In this document: positions 12,601-23,400 of the stretch, one piece after another
Layout of the letters: every line of letters begins with the position of its first letter
Numbering within the stretch: the stretch's first letter is position 1
Origin: Corallium rubrum
Lineage: Eukaryota > Cnidaria > Anthozoa > Scleralcyonacea > Coralliidae
Assembly (NCBI GenBank): GCA_964035015.1
Contig: OZ036010.1
Coordinates: 10,315,783-10,379,782 of the forward strand
Direction: 5' to 3'
Length of the DNA stretch: 64,000 bases
The notes under the pieces: generated by a model
Databases searched by the model: none
Told to the model about the DNA's origin: nothing
What the model saw: only the letters and a program-made list of their open reading frames with translations
Translations under genes and position numbers: made by a program

Positions 12601-15600
12601 TCGTAAAATTCTACATAAGACAGTCTAGGAAGCGTATGTTCAACTGTAAATAAAGTAATTTATTTATATTTTTTGACTATGATCGTCACTTAGCGCGCGC
12701 TTGATGACTCAGATCAAATGACACATTGATTTGCAAACAAAATATTTTCTGCACGGTAGACTGAGATTCTGTAAACGGCATTAAATTCCTTGTAAAATGC
12801 TGCATAGGACAGTCTACGAAAGGAATGTTCAGCTGTAAACAAAGTAATTTATTTATATTTTTTAATATGATCGTCACTTAGCGCGCGCTTGATAACTCAT
12901 ATCAAATGACACATTGATTTGCCGACAAAATATTTTCTGCACGGTAGACTGAGATTCTGTAAACGGCATCAGATTCCTCGTAAAATTCTCCATAAGACAG
13001 TCTAGGAAGCGAATGTTCAGCTGTAAACAAAGTAATTTATTTATATTTATTGACTATGATCGTCACTTAGCGCGCGCTTGATAACTCATATCAAATGACA
13101 CATTGACTTGCCGACAAAATATTTTCGGCACGGTAGACTGAGATTCTGTAAACGGCATCAGATTTCTCGTAAAATTCTCCATAAGACAGTCTAGGAAGCG
13201 AATGTTCAACTGTAAACAAAGTAATTTATTTATATTTTTTGACTATGATCGTCACTTAGCGCGCGCTTGATGACTTAGATCAAATGACACATTGATTTGC
13301 AAACAAAATATTTTCTGCACGGTAGACAGAGATTCTGTAAACGGCATTAGATTCCTACTAAAATTCTGCATAGGCCAGTCTACGAAAAGAATGTTCAGCT
13401 GTAAACAAAGTAATTTATTTATATTTTTTAATATGATCGTCACTTAGCGCGCGCTTGATAACTCATATCAAATGACACATTGATTTGCAAACAAAATATT
13501 TTCTGCACGGTAGACGGAGATTCTGTAAACGGCATTAGATTCCTTGTAAAATTCTGCATAGGCCAGTCTACGAAAGGAATGTTCAGCTGTAAACAAAGTA
13601 ATTTATTTATATTTTTTAATATGATCGTCACTTAGCGCGCGCTTGATAACTCATATCAAATGACACATTAACTTGCCGACAAAATATTTTCTGCACGGTA
13701 GACGGAGATTCTGTAAACGGAATTAGATTCCTTGTAAAATGCTGCATAGGCCAGTCTACGAAAGGAATGTTCAGCTGTAAACAAAGTAATTTATTTATAT
13801 TTTTTAATATGATCGTCACTTAGCGCGCGCTTGATAACTCATATCAAATGACACATTGATTTGCCGACAAAATATTTTCTGCACAGTAGACTGAGATTCT
13901 GTAAACGGCATCAGATTCCTCGTAAAATTCTACATAAGACAGTCTAGGAAGCGTATGTTCAACTGTAAATAAAGTAATTTATTTGTATTTTTTGACTATG
14001 ATCGTCACTTAGCGCGCGCTTGATGACTCAGATCAAATGACACATTGATTTGCAAACAAAATATTTTCTGCACGGTAGACTGAGATTCTGTAAACGGCAT
14101 TAGATTCCTTGTAAATTGCTGCATAGGACAGTCTACGAAAGGAATGTTCAGCTGTAAACAAAGTAATTTATTTATATTTTTTAATATGATCGTCACTTAG
14201 CGCGCGCTTGATAACTCATATCAAATGACACATTGATTTGCCGACAAAATATTTTCTGCACGGTAGACTGAGATTCTGTAAACGGCATCAGATTCCTCGT
14301 AAAATTCTCCATAAGACAGTCTAGGAAGCGAATGTTCAGCTGTAAACAAAGTAATTTATTTATATTTTTTGACTATGATCGTCACTTAGCGCGCGCTTGA
14401 TGACTCAGATCAAATGACACACATTGATTTGCAAACAAAATATTTTCTGCACGGTAGACGGAGATTCTGTAAACAGCATTAGATTCCGCGTAAAATTCTC
14501 CATAAAACAGTCTAGGAAGCGAATGTTCAACTGTAAACAAAGTAATTTATTTATGTTTTTTGACTATGATCGTCACTTAGCGCGCGCTTGATGACTCAGA
14601 TCAAATGACACATTGATTTGCAAACAAAATATTTTCTGCACAGTAGACTGAGATTCTGTAAACGGCATCAGATTCCTCGTAAAATTCTACATAAGACAGT
14701 CTAGGAAGCGTATGTTCAACTGTAAATAAAGTAATTTATTTGTATTTTTTGACTATGATCGTCACTTAGCGCGCGCTTGATAACTCAGATCAAATGACAC
14801 ATTGATTTGCAAACAAAATATTTTCTGCACGGTAGACTGAGATTCTGTAAACGGCATTAGATTCCTTGTAAATTGCTGCATAGGACAGTCTACGAAAGGA
14901 ATGTTCAGCTGTAAACAAAGTAATTTATTTATATTTTTTAATATGATCGTCACTTAGCGCGCGCTTGATAACTCATATCAAATGACACATTGATTTGCCG
15001 ACAAAATATTTTCTGCACGGTAGACTGAGATTCTGTAAACGGCATCAGATTCCTCGTAAAATTCTCCATAAGACAGTCTAGGAAGCGAATGTTCAACTGT
15101 AAACAAAGTAATTTATTTATATTTTTTGACTATGATCGTCACTTAGCGCGCGCTTGATGACTCAGATCAAATGACATACATTGATTTGCAAACAAAATAT
15201 TTTCTGCACGGTAGACGGAGATTCTGTAAACAGCATTAGATTCCGCGTAAAATTCTCCATAAAACAGTCTAGGAAGCGAATGTTCAACTGTAAACAAAGT
15301 AATTTATTTATATTTTTTAATATGATCGTCACTTAGCGCGCGCTTGATAACTCAGATCAAATGACACACATTGATTTGCCGACAAAATATTTTCTGCACG
15401 GTAGACGGAGATTCTGTAAACGGCATCAGATTCCTCGTAAAATTCTCCATCAGACAGTCTAGGAAGCGAATGTTCAACTGTAAACAAAGTAATTTATTTA
15501 TGTTTTTTGACTATGATCGTCACTTAGCGCGCGCTTGATGACTCAGATCAAATGACACATTGATTTGCAAACAAAATATTTTCTGCACAGTAGACTGAGA

Positions 15601-17265
15601 TTCTGTAAACGGCATCAGATTCCTCGTAAAATTCTACATAAGACAGTCTAGGAAGCGAATGTTCAACTGTAAATAAAGTAATTTATTTATATTTTTTGAC
15701 TATGATCGTCACTTAGCGCGCGCTTGATGACTCAGATCAAATGACACATTGATTTGCAAACAAAATATTTTCTGCGCGGTAGACTGAGATTCTGTAAACG
15801 GCATTAGATTCCTTGTAAAATGCTGCATAGGACAGTCTACGAAAGGAATGTTCAGCTGTAAACAAAGTAATTTATTTATATTTTTTAATATGATCGTCAC
15901 TTAGCGCGCGCTTGATAACTCATATCAAATGACACATTGATTTGCCGACAAAATATTTTCTGCACGGTAGACTGAGATTCTGTAAACGGCATCAGATTCC
16001 TCGTAAAATTCTCCATAAGACAGTCTAGGAAGCGAATGTTCAACTGTAAACAAAGTAATTTATTTATATTTTTTGACTATGATCGTCACTTAGCGCGCGC
16101 TTGATGACTCAGATCAAATGACATACATTGATTTGCAAACAAAATATTTTCTGCACGGTAGACGGAGATTCTGTAAACAGCATTAGATTCCGCGTAAAAT
16201 TCTCCATAAAACAGTCTAGGAAGCGAATGTTCAACTGTAAACAAAGTAATTTATTTATATTTTTTGACTATGATCGTCACTTAGCGCGCGCTTGATGACT
16301 CAGATCAAATGACACATTGATTTGCAAACAAAATATTTTCTGCACGGTAGACGGAGATTCTGTAAACGGCATTAGATTCCTTGTAAAATTCTGCATAGGC
16401 CAGTCTACGAAAGGAATGTTCATCTGTAAACAAAGTAATTTATTTATATTTTTTAATATGATCGTCACTTAGCGCGCGCTTGATAACTCATATCAAATGA
16501 CACATTGATTTGCCGACAAAATATTTTCTGCACGGTAGACTGAGATTCTGTAAACGGCATCAGATTCCTCGTAAAATTCTACATAAGACAGTCTAGGAAG
16601 CGAATGTTCAACTGTAAACAAAGTAATTTATTTATATTTTTTGACTATGATCGTCACTTAGCGCGCGCTTGATGACTCAGATCAAATGACACATTGATTT
16701 GCAAACAAAATATTTTCTGCACGGTAGACGGAGATTCTGTAAACGGCATTAGATTCCTTGTAAAATTCTGCATAGGCCAGTCTACGAAAGGAATGTTCAG
16801 CTGTAAACAAGGTAATTTATTTATATTTTTTAATATGATCGTTACTTAGCGCGCGCTTGATAACTCATATCAAATGACACATTAACTTGCCGACAAAATA
16901 TTTTCTGCACGGTAGACGGAGATTCTGTAACGGAATTAGATTCCTTGTAAAATGCTGCATAGGCCAGTCTACGAAAGGAATGTTCAGCTGTAAACAAAGT
17001 AATTTATTTATATTTTTTAATATGATCGTCACTTAGCGCGCGCTTGATAACTCATATCAAATGACACATTGATTTGCCGACAAAATATTTTCTGCACAGT
17101 AGACTGCGATTCTGTAAACGGCATCAGATTCCTCGTAAAATTCTACATAAGACAGTCTAGGAAGCGAATGTTCAACTGTAAATAAAGTAATTTATTTATA
17201 TTTTTTGACTATGATCGTCACTTAGCGCGCGCTTGAAGACTCAGATCAAATGACACATTGATTTG
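3621..17265 (+). repeat. 188-bp satellite array with higher-order repeats
   Basis: About 72 head-to-tail monomers of about 188 bp. Each begins near GTCACTTAGCGCGCGCTTGA, has a central CAAAATATTTTCTGCAC and ends in an AT-rich CAAAGTAATTTATTTATA block. Monomer types recur in a fixed order. One diagnostic type lies at 5332, 7217, 8914, 10611 and 12686, giving spacings of 1885, 1697, 1697 and 2075 bp (10, 9, 9 and 11 monomers). This is a higher-order repeat with monomer gain and loss, as expected from unequal exchange. A single-base variant (TTTTCGGCAC for TTTTCTGCAC) marks the same position at about 7,657, 9,354, 11,051 and 13,126. Every monomer carries a 63-codon minus-strand open frame starting at GTG. 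The monomer length is not a multiple of three, so this is not a protein array. Confidence 0.97.
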
Positions 17266-18187
17266 CTTTACTTTGTTTACAGCTGAACATTCTTTTCGTA
17301 GACTGGCCTATGCAGAATTTTAGTAGGAATCTAATGCCGTTTACAGAATCTCTTTTTACCGTGCAGAAAATATTTTGTTTGCAAATCAATGTGTCATTTG
17401 ATCTAAGTCATCAAGTGCGCGCTAAGTGACGATCATAGTCAAAAAATATAAATAAATTACTTTGTTTACAGTACTGAACATTCGCTTCCTAGACTGTCTT
17501 ATGGAGATTTTACGAGGAATCTGATGCCGTTTACAGAATCTCAGTCTACCGTGCAGAAAGTATTTTGTCGGCAAATCAATGTGTCATTTGTTATGAGTTA
17601 TCAAGCGCGCGCTAAGTGACGATCATATTAAAAAATATAAATAAATTACTTTGTTTACAGCTGAACATTCTTTTCGTAGACTGGCCTATGCAGAATTTTA
17701 GTAGGAATCTAATGCCGTTTACAGAATCTCTGTCTACCGTGCAGAAAATATTTTGTTTGCAAATCAATGTGTCATTTGATCTAAGTCATCAAGCGCGCGC
17801 TAAGTGACGATCATAGTCAAAAAATATAAATAAATTACTTTGTTTACAGTTGAACATTCGCTTCCTAGACTGTCTTATGGAGAATTTTACGAGGAATCTG
17901 ATGCCGTTTACAGAATCTCAGTCTACCGTGCCGAAAATATTTTGTCGGCAAGTCAATGTGTCATTTGATATGAGTTATCAAGCGCGCGCTAAGTGACGAT
18001 CATATTAAAAAATATAAATAAATTACCTTGTTTACAGCTGAACATTCCTTTTTTAGACTGGCCTATGCAGAATTTTACAAGGAATCTAATGCCGTTTACA
18101 GAATCTCCGTCTACCGTGCAGAAAATATTTTGTTTGCAAATCAATGTGTCATTTGATGTGAGTCAGCAAGCGCGCGTTACAAAATAA
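17266..18187 (-). repeat. Inverted block of the same 188-bp satellite
   Basis: At 17265/17266 the array switches strand: ...ATTGATTTGC is followed by TTTACTTTGTTTACAGCTGA, the reverse complement of the monomer tail. About five monomers follow in reverse orientation. They include the TTTTCGGCAC variant (seen here as GTGCCGAAAA near 17,928) and a neighbouring type in the same relative order as in the forward array, so a piece of higher-order repeat was inverted as a block. The last monomer (to 18187) loses match at its GCGCGC end. Confidence 0.93.
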
Positions 18188-18330
18188 ATGTTCAGAAAAT
18201 TTAGAAAAATAATGGAAATCACATATTTGATATCACTAGACGCAGAATTGTATAAGGAATCGAACAGTGTATTTGGATTCGCTATCTACCGGGGAGAAAA
18301 TTATTTAGATAGAGCGCGGCTTGTTTGTTA
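18188..18330 (-). repeat. Highly diverged edge monomer of the satellite
   Basis: The sequence still aligns with the reversed monomer in order: GTTCAGAAAA, then GACGCAGAATTGTATAAGGA (for TATGCAGAATTTTACAAGGA), TATCTACCGGGGAGAAAATT (for CGTCTACCGTGCAGAAAATA) and a terminal GAGCGCGG. Divergence is much higher than inside the array. Confidence 0.6.
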
Positions 18331-18644
18331 TTAAATCTTAATAGATTATTAATATGGAGTGAGTGATATTAAGTCTATTAAAGCCTAGCATTGTTAAAAC
18401 ATAATTTTCCTTGAAGAAACGTGGTTTGTACTAACGTAAATGTCCTAAATTATTGACGGTGAATGATTATTTTCTGTGAAAGTTAGATTGAACGAGTTAA
18501 AAGACCTGCGAAACATTAGTTTTCGAAGCCAGACTGCTGCTCGGCTGCGCCCCTGGAAGCGCCATTGCGAAACATCGCTGAGCCGAATTGGCAGCTATCT
18601 TAATTGGCAGTGAATTGGCAGCTGGCGAATTGGCAGCTAACTTC
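18331..18644. other. Non-genic spacer right of the satellite
   Basis: No exon or element is recognisable. At 18,573-18,635 four imperfect copies of GAATTGGCAGCT occur close together. Confidence 0.5.
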
Positions 18645-18813
18645 ACGGGGTTTAGTTTGTTTTGGGGAAATTTGGGCTTCTTGGTTACAATGCCTTATGA
18701 CGTACGCGGATGGATCATTAATAGTGAAATCTATTCTTATGCATAGTTGTCATTTGCGTACGTCATAAGCATTGTTACCGAATGCCCAATTTTTCTCCAA
18801 GAACGAACTATCC

Positions 18814-18950
18814 ATGTAATGTAATGTAATGTAATGTAATGTAATGTAATGTAATGTAATGTAATGTAATGTAATGTAATGTAATGTAATGTAATGTAAT
18901 GTAATGTAATGTAATGTAATGTAATGTAGTGTAATGTAATGTAGTGTATG
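18814..18950 (+). repeat. (GTAAT)n microsatellite
   Basis: About 26 near-perfect pentamers with two GTAGT variants near the right end. The equivalent spot in copy 2 (35,911-35,930) has only three units, so the array expanded after duplication or shrank in copy 2. Confidence 0.95.
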
Positions 18951-19019
18951 TGATGCAATTCTCACGATCGTATTTTGAACGAGCTTTAATAGCTCATAGG
19001 CGAAAGTGGTTAAATAAAT

Positions 19020-19535
19020 TATTCTATTCTACTCTACTCTACTCTACCCTACTCTACCCTACCCTACCCTACCCTACCCTACCCTACCCTACCCTACCCT
19101 ACCCTACCCTACTCTACCCTACCCTACCCTACCCTACCCTACCCTACCCTACCCTACCCTACCCTACCCTACCCTACCCTACCCTACCCTACCCTACCCT
19201 ACCCTACCCTACCCTACCCTACCCTACCCTACCCTACCCTACCCTACCCTACCCTACCCTACCCTACCCTACCCTACCCTACCCTACCCTACCCTACCCT
19301 ACCCTACCCTACCCTACCCTACCCTACCCTACCCTACCCTACCCTACCCTACCCTACCCTACCCTACCCTACCCTACCCTACCCTACCCTACCCTACCCT
19401 ACCCTACCCTACCCTACCCTACTCTACTCTACTCTACTCTACTCTACTCTACTCTACTCTACTCTACTCTACTCTACTCTACTCTACTCTACTCTACTCT
19501 ACTCTACTCTACTCTACTCTACTCTATTCTATTGC
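19020..19535 (+). repeat. Compound (CTACT)n(CTACC)n(CTACT)n microsatellite
   Basis: TTCTA units grade into CTACT, then a long pure CCCTA core (about 19,051-19,420, one CTACT interruption near 19,110), then CTACT again and TTCTA. The minus strand reads (TAGGG)n, a pentamer and not the TTAGGG hexamer of telomeres, and could form G-quadruplexes. Copy 2 has (TTCTA)n(TTCTG)n(TTCTA)n at the same place. Confidence 0.95.
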
Positions 19536-20599
19536 CATGCTCCAGCTCCTCTGTACTGATTAAACAACAAAAATGCCAACGAATTTTTCATTTCATAGAC
19601 ACTTTAACAGACTTGTTAAATCCCAACTGACTATAGCATGCATAGTATAAAAGACTGTTTACACGTGCGATTTTTGATGCGAAAAATATGTTCAACTTCT
19701 GATTGAGATGCATGTTAAGTAGAAAAAACAGTGCGTGGATTGTGCTCCGGTTTTATCTTCCTTACTTTGCTTCTCGTTTGTAATTGTTTACCATTGCATC
19801 TAAAAACCAGAAATTGGCAATATTTATCCATTCAAAAATCGCATTAAACGGGTCTTCATTCTTTTATGTGGGAATATTGAAACTTGGCTTATCAAATTCA
19901 TTAAAATTTATGAAGAAAATTCAAACGAAATGAATATTTAATCAATATCTTTAAATCGCATACAGATTTATCCTGATTTACATAAACTTTTTCCCCATTT
20001 TACTTAGCTAAAATCACTCCAACTTCAAAAATAGTTTGAAAACATGGCTATTTAGATGCGTCCATTTGATAAGTACGATAAAGCATTCGCAGCCGATCTG
20101 TATCTGATTTACTACGACTCGCTTGCAGTTCGCTTTGTAAATCAGATAAGATCGCTGCTCATGCTTTATCTATATTTGTAGTTAGCTAGTTTATTATTCA
20201 TTCAAAAACTCATTAATAATTTATGAGGAAAACACATTACTGCTCGCTATGGTATTATTATTTCTGAATTCTGATAAAGAATCCTCCTGATTTACATAAA
20301 CTTTAGCTTTGATTTTCTCTGTTTAGACAACGTTGTTTTTCAAAATTACTTCGCCCATGAAGTCTTCAAAACGCTCGCAGTGCGTGATTGTTTTTTATCA
20401 TGGTTTTGACAAAAAAAATCTGATAAAAAATTCTGATTTACGTTCGCAGTAGCTGATTATCGCATCTAAAACACTCGGCTATCGTCGGCCTCGTGTTTTG
20501 AATTGTGTTCTAAATATTTATACTAGTTTGAGCTGATAAGTGAACTTTTTCGAATCGGAAATGAAATTGTATCAATTACGCTTTATCAGTTAATAATTG
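19536..20599. other. Upstream non-coding part of duplicated segment
   Basis: 19,536-19,620 is the right arm of the foldback element that is complete at 35,600-36,308 in copy 2. 20,200-20,520 belongs to a dispersed repeat rich in CTGATAAA and CTCGTGTTTT words, seen again at 37,920-38,270 and reversed at 54,800-55,045. No exon seen. Confidence 0.6.
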
Positions 20600-20792
20600 A
20601 TAGTAATTAATAATTGCTACATTTATACCGCTGGATGATTGAAAACGCCGCTTCGTTTTATTGTTTCCAAAGGTTTCAAAATGGCGGTTGGGTGTCTGGT
20701 GGTTTCTTCGTCCTTTTTGTGCCTTTAGGTGATTTTAAAATGTGTAGAAATAGATGAAAGACGGCTAGGGTTGTTTCTGAGCTGCACTTTGC
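20600..20792 (+). promoter_or_regulatory. Putative promoter/5' UTR of Argonaute copy 1
   Basis: This stretch lies just upstream of the 19-nt first coding exon and is nearly identical to 39,010-39,199. It contains CAAAATGGCGGTTG (20,676-20,689), a good match to the YY1 core AANATGGCGG. An ATG in that motif opens a 15-codon upstream ORF ending in TAG before the main ATG. No TATA box stands out. The promoter role is inferred from position and from conservation between the copies. Confidence 0.35.
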
Positions 20793-21048
20793 ATGGCGGC
20801 AGCATGTGTAGGTAAGTTGAGGAAGAAATGTGGAGAGTTGTGTGAACTGTGAGCTTCAGACTCGTTTCGTGCACGTTTCAATCTCATCATTTTATTTAAA
20901 GTAAAAAATTATACTGTAGCAATCACTGTCCACAATTAGCAAAGGCTAGGCGAGGCGAACAGTGATAGTTTAGAAAAATTTGAAAAAGATCTCAAGGCTA
21001 GATCCAGTAAATAATAGCTATCAATAAGTAACAATATATATATATATA

Positions 21049-21190
21049 CTAAGGATTTAGGGTGAAGGAAAATTCGAGTGTAGAGTATATACATTTTAAG
21101 ACCAAACCGGGAGCAGTTGCGAAAAATGCAACTACACAGGCCCTCCAGCAGGAATTGAACCCACGACCTTGCGATTCTAGTGCAATGCCC
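21049..21190 (-). mobile_element. tRNA-derived SINE fragment
   Basis: The stretch from AAGGATTTAGGGTGAAGG to GCGATTCTAGTGCAATGC matches the fuller SINE at 51,410-51,575. Read on the minus strand it has a box-B-like GGTCGTGGGTTCAATTCC. The tRNA head is cut off by an (AT)n run at 21,197. It is absent from copy 2. Confidence 0.7.
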
Positions 21191-21196
21191 AATATC

Positions 21197-21244
<48 letters not shown>

Positions 21245-21402
21245 CCAAAAATAGTATGCCACATTAATAGCGTTACTAGTCTAGCATTAGTTTTCAGAGC
21301 GCTCAATACCATTGATAAAGGTAGAGCGAAAATATAATTGTAGTAAATATTGCTGTTGCTACTCAGAGTGAAACTCTGAGTAGCGACAGCAATATTTACT
21401 AC

Positions 21403-21435
<33 letters not shown>
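21197..21435. repeat. (AT)n blocks around a perfect-type hairpin
   Basis: (AT)n runs at 21,197-21,241 and 21,404-21,435 flank a foldback at 21,333-21,408. Its arms (ATAATTGTAGTAAATATTGC and reverse complement) pair over about 35 bp with one mismatch around a 3-5 nt loop. More (AT)n follows at 21,731-21,782 and 23,351-23,400. Confidence 0.85.
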
Positions 21436-21437
<2 letters not shown>

Positions 21438-21520
21438 CATGAATAAATGGATGGCGCACCAAACGAAGGCTCCCAGTCGAAGGATCCAGAGAGGATTCAA
21501 CAGTCTGCTCAACATTTACG

Positions 21521-21726
21521 TATAGTGAGAATAAAAAAGACGACAGAGTCAGGCAACTTCGAACTGTTCCAGTAGTTTATTAAAACGTTTCGACCTTTGG
21601 TCTTCATCAGTTCAACAGAATTTATTATTTTTGATTCTGTTAAACTGATGAAGACCGAATGTCGAAACGTTTTAATAAACTACTGGAACAGTTCGAAGTT
21701 GCCTGACTCTGTCGTCTTTTTTATTC

Positions 21727-21734
<8 letters not shown>
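21521..21734. mobile_element. Foldback MITE (arms about 95 bp)
   Basis: Left arm TATAGTGAGAATAAAAAAGA is matched by its complement at the right end (TTTTTTATTCTCACTATA). The arms contain GATGAAGACC and CGAAACGTTTTAATAAAC and are nearly perfect. The ends sit in TA-rich sequence. The segment is absent from copy 2 of the duplication. Confidence 0.8.
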
Positions 21735-21787
<53 letters not shown>

Positions 21788-22510
21788 TATGTATATACAT
21801 GTATAATATAAACTAGAAATTACTATCGAATTGAAGTGCTGCCTCAAATGGGACAAAAACTTTTAGCCTACTCCACAAGCAACTCTATGTAGTCTGTGGT
21901 CGGTGTGACATATTCCCCTTGCCCACTCCACCCAAATTTTTCTCACCTCTTCACCATAAGAGCCCACAGAGTTGCCTGTGAAGGATGCTGGAAAGTCCAA
22001 AAATTTAATATTAATTACAATAGAGCATTTACACACTTCTTCTATATTTTTTAATTATAAAATTGAAATCTAAAAGTTACTATAACCACGACTATAACTT
22101 GACATGGTATGGGAAGGGTTTTGACAGGATATACACACAATTAATATACAAATATTAAATAATCATGCCTCTTGCTCTAATACTGTGGCAAAACTGTCGA
22201 TGCAATTCCAAGTGCTTAATTATGTTTTAACAAATCTAGAGCTTTAATAAAATTATGTACAGGAATGTACCATTAAGCCCAGAATTTCTATCAGTCAACA
22301 TACACACACGCAGATAGTAGTGTCTGATAGAAGAAAACAACCATGAAATTTCCTACCAAGAAATACAGTTGTCAGTTGTAGAAACTGATATCTTACCTCG
22401 ACAATGGTTGTTGAGTTCCACTCGATAAGTGGAGTAGATTGTGCTGTTAACAGCACTGATAAAGCAAAATTTAACAATGGAGATCTGGTGGGCTATACAT
22501 ACAGTAGCCT

Positions 22511-23290
22511 GCCTCCTCTGCAGGCCCTCATTGCATCATGGACAGGTCACACACACCGAATTTTGGGCCTGCAAGATCCTGTAGAAAACTTGGCATGGAA
22601 TAAATTTGCATAATTAACTACCATTGTCAATAGCCATGGCTATTTCTGAAGATTTTGAAGGCCATTGAAGACTTGTGACATATGAATCCTAGGTTAAAAA
22701 TGAAGGAATTGTTGAAAAAACCAATTACGGTTGAACTTTGTCAACTTTCGGCCAGAATAATCAATGAAAATGCACTTTAGTCTACCCAGAGTCTCTTGGG
22801 TTTATACTTTTTCGGTTTCCGCAACAACTGAAACTTGAATTATGCTGTGCACTATAACCTACAATTTAGCAAAATTAAATCTCATTAACTCTTGGTCACT
22901 CAGTTGACAGTCTTTGATAGCTAGATAAACCAAAAAACAATAAGAAAAACCTGTACTTTCCTTTCGGCAGATATTTTTCACTTTCAATTCCTTTTTGTCG
23001 CTAAAAATATTATTGGCAGAAGGTCGGTAATTCTAAAACATATTGATTTCTTCAATGTCATGATCTGTAAGAAAGTTTAGACCGAATTTCCTGGTGAATA
23101 AAAGAACTTGGATGTACGTTTGTCGAACAGTGGCCGGAAAAAAATTGCAGGCCCAGTCTCAAAACTATTGCCTCTAGGGCCTAGTCTCGCTGTGCATAAT
23201 GGGGTCGATCACCATTTTGTTTACAGGATCTGGCAGGCCCTCTCAAAAGTGTGACCTGTCCATGATGCAATGAGGGCCTGCGGAGGAGGC
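22511..23290. mobile_element. Inverted-repeat element with about 70-bp arms
   Basis: GCCTCCTCTGCAGGCCCTCA at 22,511 is matched by TGAGGGCCTGCGGAGGAGGC ending at 23,290. The arms share TTGCATCATGGACAGGTCAC. The interior resembles 31,500-31,690 (ATGCACTTTA ... ACAACTGAAACTTGA), so the interior may be a separate dispersed repeat. It lies in the 1.8-kb block missing from copy 2. Confidence 0.65.
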
Positions 23291-23347
23291 AGATACATAG
23301 CTTGGAAAAAGGACTGGGCATGAGGGGAGGCAGCAAATATGTATACA

Positions 23348-23394
<47 letters not shown>

Positions 23395-23400
23395 TATATG

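Noticed and set aside
3621-17265. CRISPR array
   Set aside because: No unique spacers; the whole 188-bp unit repeats, and the context is an animal genome.
4194-18187. A chain of 63-codon open frames, one per satellite monomer
   Set aside because: They use GTG starts, follow the monomer, and adjacent copies are in different frames because the unit is not a multiple of three. No codon-level constraint is evident.
19051-19420. Interstitial telomere
   Set aside because: The unit is the pentamer CCCTA, not CCCTAA, and it is flanked by related CTACT units.
18944-19630. 228-codon ORF of YPTLP repeats
   Set aside because: It is the translation of the CTACC pentamer array.
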